Part shown: positions 9,001 through 18,472 of the stretch, piece after piece
How the letters are laid out: the number at the start of each line of letters is the position of its first letter
Position numbering within the stretch: the stretch's first letter is position 1
Assembly (NCBI GenBank): GCA_905221605.1
Contig: CAJNDS010000205.1
Location: forward strand, 126,001 to 162,500
Source of the DNA: Symbiodinium natans
Lineage: Eukaryota > Sar > Dinophyceae > Suessiales > Symbiodiniaceae
Length of the DNA stretch: 36,500 bases
Direction: 5' to 3'
The notes under the pieces: model-generated
What the model was told of the DNA's origin: nothing
Databases searched by the model: none
The model's input: the letters and a program-made list of their open reading frames with translations, nothing else
Position numbers and translations under genes: made by a program

Positions 9001-12000
9001 TTAGGGTTTTTAGGGTTTTTAGGGTTTTTAGGGTTTTTAGGGTTTTTAGGGTTTTTAGGGTTTTTAGGGTTTTTAGGGTTTTTAGGGTTTTTAGGGTTTT
9101 TAGGGTTTTTAGGGTTTTTAGGGTTTTTAGGGTTTTTATAGGGTTTTTTTAGGGTTTTTAGGGTTTTTAGGGTTTTTAGGGTTTTTAGGGTTTTTAGGGT
9201 TTTTAGGGTTTTTAGGGTTTTTAGGGTTTTTAGGGCGTTTTAGGGTTTTTTTGGGTTTTTAGGTTTTTTTTTAGGGTTTTTAGGGTTTTTAGGTTTTTTT
9301 AGGGTTTTTTTAGGGTTTTTAGGTTTTAAGGGTTTTTATGAGGGTTTTTAGGTTTTTAGGGTTTTTAGGTTTGTGTAGGGTTTTTAGGGTTTTTAGGGAT
9401 TTTTCTAGGGTTTTTTTACGGGTTTTTAAGGGTTTTTAGGGTTTTTAGGGTGTTTTAGGGTTTTTTAGGGGGGTTTTTAAGGGTTTTTAGAGGGTTTTTG
9501 AGGGCTTTCAGCTTTCAGGGTTTTTTGGGTTTGTCAGGGTTTTTAGGGTTTTTATGGTTTTTAGGGTTTTTAGGGTTTTTAGGGTTTTTAGGGTTTTTAG
9601 GGTTTTTAGGGTTTTTAGGGTTTTTAGGGTTTTTAGGGTTTTTAGGGTTTTTAGGGTTTTTAGGGTTTTTAGGGTTTTTAGGGTTTTTAGGGTTTTTAGG
9701 GTTTTTTGGGTTTTTAGGGTTTTTAGGGTTTTTAGGGTTTTTAGGGTTTTTAGGGTTTTTAGGGTTTTTAGGGTTTTTAGGGTTTTCAGGGTTTTTAGGG
9801 TTTTTAGGGTTTTTAGGGTTTTTAGGGTTTTTAGGGTTTTTAGGGTTTTTAGGGTTTTTAGGGTTTTTAGGGTTTTTAGGGTTTTTAGGGTTTTTAGGGT
9901 TTTTAGGGTTTTTAGGGTTTTTAGGGTTTTTATGGTTTTAGGGTTTTTAGGGTTTTTAGGGTTTTTAGGGTTTTTAGGGTTTTTAGGGTTTTTAGGGTTT
10001 TTAGGGTTTTTAGGGCTTTCAGGGCTTTCAGGGTTTTTAGGGTTTTCAGGGCTTTTAGGGCTTTTAGGGTTTTTAGGGTTTTTAGGGTTTTTAGGGTTTT
10101 TAGGTTTTTTTAGGGTTTTTAGGGTTTTCAGGGCTTTTAGGGCTTTTAGGGCTTTTAGGGTTTTTAGGGCTTTTAGGGTTTTTAGGGTTTTCAGGGTTTT
10201 TAGGGTTTTCAGGGCTTTTAGGGTTTTTAGGGTTTTTAGGGTTTTTAGGGTTTTTAGGGTTTTTAGGGTTTTTAGGGTTTTTAGGGTTTTTAGGGTTTTC
10301 AGGGCTTTTAGGGCTTTTAGGGCTTTTAGGGTTTTTAGGGCTTTTAGGGTTTTTAGGGTTTTTAGGGTTTTTAGGTTTTTTAGGGTTTTTAGGGTTTTAG
10401 GTTTTTAGGGTTTTTTAGGTTTTTAGGGGGTTTAGGTGTTTTTTTTTTTTTTTGGGTTTAGGTTTTTTTTAGGGTTTTTAGGGTTTTAGGTTTTTTTAGG
10501 GTTTAGGGTTGTTAGGTTTTTAGGGTTTTTAGGGTTTTTAGGGGTTTTAGGGTTTTTCGGGTTTTAGGGTTTTTAGGGTTTTTAGGGTTTTTAGGGTTTT
10601 TAGGGTTTTTAGGGTTTTTAGGGTTTTTAGGGTTTTTAGGGTTTTTAGGGTTTTTAGGGTTTTTAGGGTTTTTAGGGTTTTTAGGGCTTTTAGGGCTTTT
10701 AGGGCTTTTAGGGCTTTTAGGGCTTTCAGGGCTTTTAGGGCTTTTAGGGCTTTTAGGGCTTTTAGGGTTTTTAGGGTTTTTTTAGGGTTTTTAGGGTTTT
10801 TAGGGTTTTTAGGGTTTTTAGGGTTTTCAGGGCTTTTAGGGCTTTTAGGGTTTTTAGGGTTTTTAGGGTTTTAAGGGCTTTTAGGGTTTTTAGGGCTTTT
10901 AGGGCTTTTAGGGCTTTTAGGGTTCTTAGGGTTTTTAGGGCTTTTAGGGTTTTTAGGGTTTTTAGGGTTTTTGGTTTTTTCAGGGTTTTCAGGGTTTTCA
11001 GTGTGTTTAGGGTTTTAGTTTTGTTTTTTTTCAGGGGTTTTCGGGGTTTTAGGGCTTTTGTTTTTGTTTGTTTTTTTTTTTCGGGTTTGTCGGGTTGTTA
11101 GGGTTGTTAGGGTTGTTAAGGGTTGTTTTAAGGGTTGTTAAGGGTTGTTAAGGGTTGTTAAGGGTTGTTAAGGGTTGTTAAGGGTTGTTAAGGGTTGTTA
11201 AGGGTTGTTAAGGGTTGTTAAGGGTTGTTAAGGGTTGTTAAGGGTTGTTAGGGTTTTTGGTATAGGGGAACCTCTTCAAATCAGTTTTCCTTCTGTCCAA
11301 AACTCCACCTCACCTCCTCCGAACTCCAGACAGGTGATAGAATAGTCCCACCAGCAAGACAAAGTGGCACCCTAAGCCCTGAATCTTAAACCCTCCAAAC
11401 CGCCGTTGGCTCATCATCGTGCTTCAGCCAGCCTGTGACGTGTCATACGTGTACGGCCTGCTATAGTTCGTTGCGTTCTTATAGGCTGGGGAAGCATGGA
11501 CAAAAGTCTCGCCTGCATTGTTCGAGAGCGAGCGACATCGAACCTCCCCCGAGGCACGTGGAATATTTCGGAGGGCATCGGCACAACGTTGACCAGGAGC
11601 CGAGCTGGAAAATTCGCACTCTGCATGCCTTAGTTGAGTAAGGCCCGTGCCCCTAACCCAAACCCCTGGTGGGCCGCCGTGGGCCTGCGCTTCCGCAATG
11701 CACACTTTAGCATGTTTACGTGTGAAACCCTCATGTTCCATGCTCCACAGCTGTATGGTTGAAGGCCCAACTCATGCTTATATCTTGGGTACTGTTGGGG
11801 AGTTGCGCTTTTCTTCCCATTGATACGCTGAAAGCAGATTTGCGTGCAACAAGAACAATTGATGCAAGAGCTGTTCTAATGTAAATGCGAAGTGATGCAT
11901 GCCTGTCGAAGCAGTTTTTGCACTTGAGAAAGCACTACCTGGACAAAAAAGCTACATCACGCATGCCAACGTGCCCCTGAAACAACTACCAGGAGAAAAC

Positions 12001-12627
12001 AACTGCTTCCAGGGTGTTGTGCCCACACCCAGCAGATGTCCTCCATCATGATGTACTAAATTGGAAGACAAATCTGTCGACGGCAACCTTTGTGACCGGG
12101 CTCCACTTTACCAGACACATGATCTTTAACGGTATGCTGGACGGGCATCTTTGAGCATACTTGTTTGGATGCAAAAGTTTGTAGTTACGCCGGTTTTGGC
12201 TTGCTTGGCGAGGCGACTTCGCAGCTTCCAAACCAAAAAGCCAATGAACCTGCCCCCTTAAAGCCGCCTGCGTACCTGAACGAACCTTGCACGAACGCAA
12301 ACCTAACAAACCCAGGCACCTCAGTGCCTAACACTCGGAAGAGACCGCTGTGTAGGAGTCGACTACGTCCATCTACCCCAACAACAACTGGCTTGTGGGA
12401 GGGGGAGGCGCCGAGCTTGTTCCGGCCACAGCCGGACGTGCTAGTACTCACGTTCTGTGCAAGCCCAGACGTCGAAACCCTGATCTGCAGGTGGCTGGTC
12501 ATGTGACGGAAGAGAGCAAGGCTTTGTGGTGGGTGAGATTTTGTCGGACGGGAGCATTGTGACTCGACCAGTTTTGGTGGATTATTGCAGCTGTTGTGGC
12601 TGCGGCTATTGGTGGTGGCGGCCCTAA
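6085..12627 (+). CDS. Secreted purple acid phosphatase-like metallophosphatase (7 exons)
   Basis: Exons: 6085-6597, 6825-6893, 7255-7298, 8085 to about 8150 (8141 if a GA donor is used), 11485-11596, 12356-12407, 12491-12627 (stop TAA). The product is about 330 residues, normal for low-molecular-weight (ACP5/TRAP-like) purple acid phosphatases. A hydrophobic N-terminus (residues 8-20) ending near CHGED suggests a signal peptide. Metallophosphoesterase ligands are visible in order: GDWG (D40), GDSFY (D82, Y85), GNHD (N120, H121), SHYP (H223), GGHRHN (H262 and H264 with the longer exon 4). Further family landmarks are NHTCPHTPCEADC, VDQES, NNNWLVGGGGGW and CDGREQGFVVGE. The start is fixed by an in-frame TAG at 6073-6075. 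The family hydrolyses phosphomonoesters with a two-metal centre, usually in secretory or extracellular compartments. Donors are GA, GT, GC, uncertain, GA, GC. The exon 4/exon 5 junction is the only weak point: exon 5 could begin at 11485 or 11554. Confidence 0.92.
6930..6996 (+). repeat. Interstitial TTTAGGG array in phosphatase intron 2
   Basis: About nine near-perfect TTTAGGG units with the G-rich strand on the coding strand begin 36 nt after the exon at 6825-6893. A second array at 7020-7100 follows after a 23-nt unique spacer. Confidence 0.95.
7020..7100 (+). repeat. Second interstitial TTTAGGG array in phosphatase intron 2
   Basis: About eleven tandem TTTAGGG units in the same orientation as the array at 6930-6996, from which it is separated by ATGAACCGAGG-type unique DNA. 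Together they make up about 40% of this 361-nt intron. Confidence 0.95.
7831..7879. repeat. Compound microsatellite (GA)n-A10-(TG)n
   Basis: (GA)9, a run of about ten A, then (TG)9-10 in the intron between phosphatase exons at 7255-7298 and 8085. No coding signal. Confidence 0.93.
8021..8057 (+). repeat. Short TTTAGGG block next to an exon acceptor
   Basis: Five heptamers (one TTTCGGG variant) end 27 nt before the phosphatase exon that starts at 8085 and encodes SHYPTD. The intervening TTTCTTAAGCTTGACC supplies the pyrimidine-containing 3' splice region. Confidence 0.88.
8309..8440 (-). repeat. CCCTAAA array bracketed by a duplicated unique tag
   Basis: C-strand telomeric heptamers (about 16 copies) lie in phosphatase intron 4, opposite in orientation to the other arrays in this gene. 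The string CTAAACCGCTTAACAGG occurs at 8321-8337 and again at 8434-8450, so array plus tag looks duplicated or was expanded between two tag copies. Confidence 0.93.
8575..9240 (+). repeat. Satellite block 1: TTTAGGG-like grading into TTTTTAGGG 9-mers
   Basis: The block begins with irregular TTTAGGGCAG and T-expanded units (8575-8760) and settles into a regular TTTTTAGGG 9-mer from about 8770. It is a telomere-like unit with two extra T. All of it lies inside phosphatase intron 4. Confidence 0.9.
9241..9540 (+). repeat. Scrambled part of the TTTTTAGGG satellite
   Basis: Units vary in length (TTTTTTTAGGG, TTTAAGGG, TTTATGAGGG, GTGTAGGG), so the 9-nt register is lost repeatedly. This separates the two regular 9-mer blocks. 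Confidence 0.85.
9541..10008 (+). repeat. Satellite block 2: regular TTTTTAGGG 9-mers
   Basis: About 50 units with few changes (one each of TTTTTTGGG, TTTTCAGGG and TTTATGG). Long Phe-Leu-Gly or Phe-Arg-Val frames here come from a 9-nt period without in-frame stops and are not protein evidence. Confidence 0.93.
10009..10440 (+). repeat. Satellite block 3: mixed 9-mer variants with higher-order pattern
   Basis: TTTTTAGGG is interspersed with CTTTTAGGG and TTTTCAGGG variants. An identical 63-nt series of seven monomers occurs at 10125-10187 and at 10296-10358, an offset of 171 nt or 19 monomers. Confidence 0.88.
10441..11090 (+). repeat. Satellite block 4: irregular, regular and variant 9-mers
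   Basis: Irregular T-runs (10441-10560) are followed by about 14 regular TTTTTAGGG units (10561-10684), then a domain rich in CTTTTAGGG (10685-10960), and finally decayed units with long T-runs up to 11090. Confidence 0.85.
11092..11259 (+). repeat. 10-mer satellite AGGGTTGTTA
   Basis: At the right end of the telomere-like region the unit changes to AGGGTTGTTA, about 12 near-perfect copies from 11131, preceded by 9-nt AGGGTTGTT forms. It is the last repeat before the unique DNA leading to the exon at 11485. Confidence 0.92.
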
Positions 12628-13748
12628 GGCGCCCTAGCAGGCCCCCTAGCAGCCCTAACGTTGCTGCAGCGCCTCTCTTTAGTTAAAGAGGCGGGTCCAC
12701 GGCATTCCATGGCTTTGGCTTATCTGGTTGCATGAAAGTGCCATGGTTATACAAAAATTTTAAGATCAAGGCTTGCCTTGACCTACACATGGCGCCTACT
12801 CATTCTCGTGAAGCACCGGCACTGACCTTTGCACAGTCTCGCCCCTGTGTCTGCTACCGCACCCGAACAGCAAAAGAACAATCACGTCGGTGCAGCTTCG
12901 CGAGCATGAGCAAGCTGTTTTCTTGGAGCGCGCCTTCATAGTTGAATCTTTGCAGTGCCGGAACTCAAGCGCCTGGACGACGCTTTGCTTTTAGAGCACG
13001 GCGCGCTATCAAAACCGAGACCCTGATCCGAAGAATCTCTTAAGGAGATGTTCGCCAGGTCCAGCTCCGTGATGGCTGCTGGGCCTATAGGGTGTTTGAT
13101 CCGTCGGATGCTCCGGCCGACTGTGCGCAAACAGAGCTCTCGGTCGATTCAAGCCCGGGATCTGGGATTTCAGGCCCACAGGCTAAATGCTTGGTCTTTC
13201 GTTTCAGATGCACATTTCCTTAGGCTCAAGAACACATGCCAAGGGTCCGTTCTGTTTTCACGGCCACAAGCCAAGTTGCCAAGGGCCATTCTCTTTGCAC
13301 TCTTGCGCGCATTCCCTGAGTTGCCACAGTTGCGTGCCCAGCGCGGCTCGAGCCCTGAGTTTTTATTTTTTTCGCTCGTGCTCATGGAGTTATGGGGTTG
13401 GAGAGTGCTCAAGTCCTCCTCCCCTGCCCCCCTCTCCCTCGAAATCCCACTTCCAAAGCTGACAGGATCCCAAAAGTGCAAAATACCACCAGCCGCATCG
13501 CGCCCTTTGACGTCGGTTCTCGGCTCAAGCCAGTTGCAAAGAAGGGCAGCGCACAAGGTCGCCAGCCATGATTGCGCAGAACTCAGCTTCCATTTGGCCA
13601 AAGAGGCATGCATCTTAGGTTCCAAGAAGCCCGCACTTTTGCATAGGTTCAGAGCTGCAAGACCTGTTCCTTTTCTGGCGAAATCTGCTCGCTCTGTGGC
13701 ATCGGCCGACGGTCGAAACCCTCAACCCTAAGCTCTCGGCGCGGGCGA
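12628..13748. other. Region without recognised gene downstream of phosphatase
   Basis: It follows the phosphatase stop and should hold its 3' UTR. Long frames occur on both strands (for example + 13048-13731 and - 13170-13625), but neither shows a family motif I recognise. A short + frame around 13030-13210 reads like VQLRDGCWAYRVFDPSDA and might be an exon; support is weak. Confidence 0.4.
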
Positions 13749-13973
13749 GTGAAGCGGGGTAATTACGAAGTAACGGTCTCGTGTGAGACACACGGCCAAT
13801 GCCTAGGAGTAGCACGGCCATTGCGACAGGTGTGTAACATAATCCCCTTAGGGACAGGAGATCTTCGTGGGGTATTTCTCGAGACTCGTTTGGTTGAGGC
13901 CGTCCTTAAGGACTGTTTTCATGACAGCAAGGGGGCACACGGGGGCTTTGCAAAATTCGAACGCAACGGCTGA
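13749..13973 (+). CDS. Unrecognised open segment, possible exon
   Basis: A 74-codon open frame with balanced composition (VTVSCETHGQCLG, LVEAVLKDCFHDSKG, FAKFERNG) and no repeats. I do not recognise a family. It may be an exon or chance; there is no homology support, and the frame stops at 13971. Confidence 0.2.
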   Translation: MKRGNYEVTVSCETHGQCLGVARPLRQVCNIIPLGTGDLRGVFLETRLVEAVLKDCFHDSKGAHGGFAKFERNG

Positions 13974-14629
13974 TGCAGTCATCCCGGACCGGATGCACTT
14001 GCAACACGGGCGTGATTCATGCGCAGTGTGTAAATGTAAAGCCTTAAACGCAGCAAGCGTAGCAAACGACCAAGTAGACTACCAGTACGTAATTGAAACG
14101 GCAATCAACAAAAACAATTCAAACATGGTGCGTGATAGCAAAAAGTGGCAAGCGGAATGCTAACGGCCTTCACACACAGCAACGACCAGCTCAAGGCGCA
14201 CAACAAACAAGCAAGCGACCAGCTCATGCAACGATGCCTGACCGCGACAACCTTCAGGGATGCGGGGCGAGGGACTTGAGGGGGGAGACGAGGGACGGGG
14301 CATGGACGCGCATTCTGCAAAGGAACATAACCACTTTGATGTTCTTGGGATCCAAGGCCCGAGGCATGCACCTGATGCGCGTGGTGGTGCTGGTCGCTTT
14401 CATGGCCAGCCAACGGTACGTTTCGGGGAAGTCTTGACCATGCCGACAGTCGGTCTTGGGGGGTTTTGGTTTCATGTGAGTTGTAGCTGATTGTAGCTTT
14501 CATCATCGGGCAAGAGAGCCATCTTCTTCATGTCCATGGTCGTCCTCGCGATGCTAAAGCTTGGGGGGTGCAGGTTGCAGGTTACAGACACATTCTGAAG
14601 TAGCGGATGCACGACTGCGCGGGAAGTAG

Positions 14630-14863
14630 GGTGTCTGCCCTGCTTCTCTTGCCCGGCGACGCAAGCCGTTTGAAACCCTCAGCTCTATATCCCAGCCTCA
14701 TGTTTTCGGAACCCTGAAAAAACTCTGGGCCTTTTGGAGGCAAGACCCCGACTTCCCAACGTGCAGCCAGGCGATTTGGCCGGCGACTTGCCACCAGTGT
14801 GTCAATGCCCCTGGTACCACCGAGTGCCCTCCCGGCTTGCTTGTAGGCGAAGCCGCGAACTGA
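14630..14863 (+). CDS. Cys-rich open segment, possible exon of a secreted or receptor-like protein
   Basis: An open frame of 77 codons without ATG start, bounded by TAG (14627) and TGA (14861). The second half, after a possible acceptor TTTTGGAG at about 14749, has cysteines spaced C-x7-C-x2-C-x8-C and ends in TECPPGLLVGEAAN. This resembles small Cys-rich extracellular modules in general, but I cannot assign a family. The minus strand also has an open frame here (14582-14794). Confidence 0.25.
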   Translation, partial: GVCPASLARRRKPFETLSSISQPHVFGTLKKLWAFWRQDPDFPTCSQAIWPATCHQCVNAPGTTECPPGLLVGEAAN

Positions 14864-15371
14864 GGCTCATCCCCACATGCCCATTGGTTTAGAGTTTAGG
14901 GTTTAGTGTGCAAAACGGGTTCAAGTTCGACTGTTGGACCTTGCAACCCGAGAACCCAGACGTTCTGAACCCCGCAGGCCGTGAGCCGTGCAGTCCTAAA
15001 GCGCTGGGCCATTTGAGTGTTTTGGAACAGGTGCTGAAAAGGGCGGTGGGTTTAGGCCGTGTTGCCCCACGTGTTTCTGGTTGTGGATTGCGGTGTTTTG
15101 TCCCTGGGGGGGAGAGAGCGAAGCCAGTGCTTGGAGACGCGGTGGTGCATGCGTGCAGTTTGCTTGACTGCCTGGGCTTAGGGTCCAGGATTTCAGCCTC
15201 TTGTTCTTCCGAGTCAAATCGGGGGTGTGAGAGGTCCTAGTCCGAGGGTTCACTTTTGCAGGGCTTGGGTTGATGCGTGATCGGGCCCTTTGATGGGGTT
15301 TAGCGCATACCACCAGAAGCTCAAAAATCAGGCCTTCCCGTAGGCAGTCATGATCCTGAACTGGCTACTGC
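14864..15371. other. No recognised gene; isolated telomeric heptamers
   Basis: Two TTTAGGG-type units lie near 14891-14906. Open frames on both strands (+ 14908-15240, - 14996-15313) show no domain I recognise. Confidence 0.35.
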
Positions 15372-15719
15372 TTGTCGCTCCGCAGAGGAGGAGCATGGCA
15401 TGATATTTGTATGTCCCCCCCGCACCTCCGCAAGCTTGTCGAGCACGCTAACGCCCAGCAGAAGGCGTCCATGACACTGCTTAGGGGTTGCATCCCAAAT
15501 GGGTGGCGGGCCTGCTACCTATCAGCATCAGCAGTCACCTTTGCTGTGACCACAGCTAGCAGCTGTAAGTCCACTGCCTGGCTTCAGCCGCCAGGCGGGC
15601 GCCAGGTGCAGAAGGCGATGCTCGAGGGCTTCGCCGAGGTCTTAGATCTGAGGAGAGTCGGGCATAGGGCTGCAGTTTTTGCGTCTTGGCCCTCCGGGCG
15701 GCCAGCTTGCGATTGCTAG
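15372..15719 (+). CDS. Unrecognised open segment, possible exon(s)
   Basis: A 115-codon frame with two helix-like parts, HLRKLVEHANAQQKASMTLL and QKAMLEGFAEVLDLRRVG. No family recognised. Together with the short segments at 15774-15828 (EEWLKYALVPALRLEDY) and 16004-16063 it may belong to one spliced gene. Confidence 0.22.
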   Translation: MSLRRGGAWHDICMSPPHLRKLVEHANAQQKASMTLLRGCIPNGWRACYLSASAVTFAVTTASSCKSTAWLQPPGGRQVQKAMLEGFAEVLDLRRVGHRAAVFASWPSGRPACDC

Positions 15720-16003
15720 AACCAGTGTCGAAGAGATATGAGGCGAGCTAGTGTGATCGGAGGGTAGAGATCCAACAGAGGAGTGGTTGAAGTATGCGCT
15801 GGTGCCCGCCCTGAGGTTGGAAGACTACACTTGATCTCGCCTGGCATATCCTAGTTGAACCCTCGCTGATCCCAACCCCTGGAACCCTCCAGAGCGCACT
15901 AACCTTACTGCTGATTCTCGCCCGGCACCTCCCGTGCCCTGCTGAAGCCAACAGCATGACCCTTCAGAAATAAAAAAGGCTCAGGCACGACCAGACCGCC
16001 CAG

Positions 16004-16063
16004 GCCATGCACCCAGACAACTACGTCGGCCTGACCATCCACTCGACCTATACCGACTTCCAG
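16004..16063 (+). CDS. Candidate 60-nt exon with AG|G borders
   Basis: The segment encodes AMHPDNYVGLTIHSTYTDFQ and is bounded by CGCCCAG|GCC on the left and TTCCAG|GCACGC on the right. These are the same AG|G acceptor and GC donor pattern as in the two proven genes. The protein family is not recognised. Confidence 0.3.
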
Positions 16064-17290
16064 GCACGCCTTGTTGACTGAAGCCGTGCTTCAACCCTGA
16101 CACTTACCACAGCTTAAGCCACACTAAGCTATGCAATGTTGAACCCGTTTGTTTTAGTATGCCCCCCTCCCCCTCCCCCCCCCCTGTGCAGAGAATTCCC
16201 CGCTCAATAGTGCGCAGCGTTGTCGGGCCAAATCCTTTTACGCAAATTTGCCGAGGTCAACCGCCAACATGTCAAGTCAAAGTGCTTTTTTTGGAGTGGA
16301 TATGTTTTTAGAGGAGCGGGCCGCAGTCGGAGACCTTTCTTTCTCGAAGCTCAGACGCTGAGGGCCTTGGGCTTCTACTTTGGGGCTTGAGAGCCAAAGG
16401 CAGCGGCGTTTTGCGTCGATTGCACAGGGTACCAACTAGTTTTTTTTTGGGTAGGGGGGGGGGGGGCCTTGGCGCCAAGAGCTTCAGGGTTTTAGGCGTC
16501 GATGCAAACCTTTTTTTAAGTCCGGCTGACACCCGCCGTGCGCCTTGCTTTGCAGAGCCAGAAGGCCTACTTCCACAATGCCGGCATGCACAACTGCCCT
16601 CGTCCGTGCTTTCCTCACGTCCGGCGCTGAGTCTGTTTGAGGTGCAGCCTTCCGTGCCTTTTAGCCCTCGTTCTGCTCCTATCCGGGGGCCTTTCAGTAC
16701 GGAACGAACCTGCCTATGCACGCTCAAGCTTAACCGACCTTGATGCCCAGTTCTTCCAAGTTCTCCTAAGCGATTGTATCTGCACGGGCCTGTAGCAGAC
16801 CCGAAACGAAGGGCCCAAACCTCGCACCGCCCGCAAGGAGGAGGAGTGTGTGAAGTTCGGCCCGTCGTACCCAGGTGCTGCGGGTGTAGGGGCTTGACAA
16901 TACTCCAAATTGGTTTGGGTTTCAGATCGTGTGGGCCGAGGGCTGGCTTAAAACAGGCAACTGCCCCATAAGCCGCCCGAGATCACAGGGGGCGCCTGTT
17001 ATCGGATGTCTTCGGGAGTTTAGAAGGAGGCTTATGTGAATGTTGCTATCAGGTGGATCCTACAGGGTACGGAAGGTCTTTCATTTAAGCCTGAAATCCT
17101 ACTCCAGCCTGCAAGTACCAATTGTAAGCCCAAGATGCTCATGGCCATGGGTCCCAAACCCCGGCAGTGAAGGAGGACCCCTATGTACAGTGTGGGAACT
17201 GGGTTTGTGAAGCAAGGGTGTAGACTATCATAATTATCGAGACTATTTGGGGGGGGGGGGGGTGGGTGGGGCAGAGGATGTAGTCCTGCT
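16064..17290. other. Region without recognised gene; homopolymers
   Basis: Contains a poly-G run at 16454-16466 and another at 17249-17262. Open frames at 16308-16727 (-) and 16387-16743 (+) overlap and show no motif. A short + segment near 16555-16610 (QKAYFHNAGMHNCPRP) is conceivable as an exon but unsupported. Confidence 0.35.
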
Positions 17291-18323
17291 ATGACGGGCC
17301 GGAAACTTGCACCTGTTTTCGCCAATCGTTGCCCAAAGAAGAACACCATACCTCAATACCATACCTCGACACCTTACACTGCTGGACCCTGGCCTAGACC
17401 CTGTACTGGCAAAGACGAGTTCAAAACCCGACCGACTGCCAGTTACTTCGTCCTCTGCATTGAGCTTCGTATCCCCCCATTGATCATTGCGAGACCACAG
17501 GGCAAGGACAAGTCGCTAAGCAAGGAGTCAGGGGCCTGGCGCTCTAGCATGTTCATCGCAACAAGGCCATGGGAACAAGTGGGGTTCCCAGTGAGATCTC
17601 CCAGTAGACGGGAGGCCATTACAGCCTTGCCAGGCATGGGCAAGGTCAACTGGGCCCGCAACGTGGGCATGGTGCCAGCCTGAACATTTCTGCGCTGGGG
17701 ACTTTATGGCAAGACTCTAGACCCGCAGGCCGAAGCCCCGACGAGACCCCGCACCTCAAGAATTGGGATTGCGATCGGTGTTTCGGGCGTTTCGGCTTTC
17801 GACTTGGAAGACGTGTCTGACGGGCCGCAGATTCTTAGACGAGGGTTTCGGTTTTGTCGGCGTTGACACGTATGATGCGGGTATGTCTCCCATGCACTTT
17901 CCCACCATGTTGGTATAGGAGACACAATTTTCAGCCGCTCCAAAAGCGAACTCCAAACCTTTAAATCCTCGAGTTCTTGAGTACTCGGAGGCTCAACGCT
18001 GTAAGGAAAGATCGTTGGTTAGAATCCTTGGCTGAAGACTCGGTAAGAATCGATGCCGTGCATCCTGGCGATAAGACTGCTTGCAATGGCCTCGGGTGGC
18101 AGAGTCGGCTTTGTAAAAGGTTTTGCAAACATCGGGAAATTCCGTTCCACCCCACCAATCGGGCCTCCTTACAAACGTTTTGAATTGTCTTCTCTGAGGG
18201 TTGGACGGCTGAAAGGACCCTGGAACAGGGAGGATTCGAATCGCAGTGCAAGCAAACGGCTATGCGCCATTGAGGTCGAGGGGCACGAGCGCCCACCCAC
18301 ATTTGGCTGCTTTAGCCAATGAG
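17291..18323. other. Region without recognised gene
   Basis: A + frame at 17291-17683 (130 codons) and a short + segment at 17757-17850 (IGIAIGVSGVSAFDLEDVS) are open but not assignable. No repeats of note. Confidence 0.3.
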
Positions 18324-18472
18324 GTAGTGTCTGCGGGGAAGAGGCACCGCCAGGCGACGAAGGCGTTTTTTGAGTGCGCCCAGGCGGCGCACCCGGAGTG
18401 GTACCCCGAGCTCTCCTCGCAGTCTTCAACCAGGCAGATTGCCCAAGCGCTCTACATGCCAGCGCCTGAGAG
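18324..18472 (+). CDS. Candidate exon with AG|G acceptor and GT donor, family unknown
   Basis: After AATGAG|G the frame encodes VVSAGKRHRQATKAFFECAQ, then AAHPEWYPELSSQSSTRQIA and QALYMPAPER, ending at GAGAG|GTCTGA. Composition is ordinary and soluble, helical in the first half. I do not recognise the family. It could be one exon of a gene spanning this otherwise intron-like area. Confidence 0.33.

Noticed and set aside
8866-10408. Long Phe-Leu-Gly and Phe-Arg-Val reading frames
   Set aside because: They arise from a 9-nt period that happens to lack stops in two frames. The DNA is a telomere-derived satellite inside an intron, and the frame breaks wherever the unit length changes.
11092-11259. 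CRISPR-like regular repeats
   Set aside because: Units are tandem without spacers; this is a satellite in a eukaryotic intron.
12936-13130. Leucine-rich-repeat-like phrase ITELDLANISL on the minus strand
   Set aside because: Only one repeat-like segment is present, with no neighbours at LRR spacing.
13048-13731. 227-codon plus-strand frame
   Set aside because: Composition is low in acidic residues, no motif is visible, and other frames on both strands are similarly open; kept only as part of an unassigned region.
15945-16030. DnaJ-like words SEIKKA and HPDN
   Set aside because: They are in different frames and too close together for a J-domain, whose EIKKAYR and HPD motifs are in one frame; probably coincidence.
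17757-17850. P-type-ATPase-like phrase IGIAIGVSG
   Set aside because: The expected downstream Asp-containing motif and neighbouring exons are missing; the similarity is too short.
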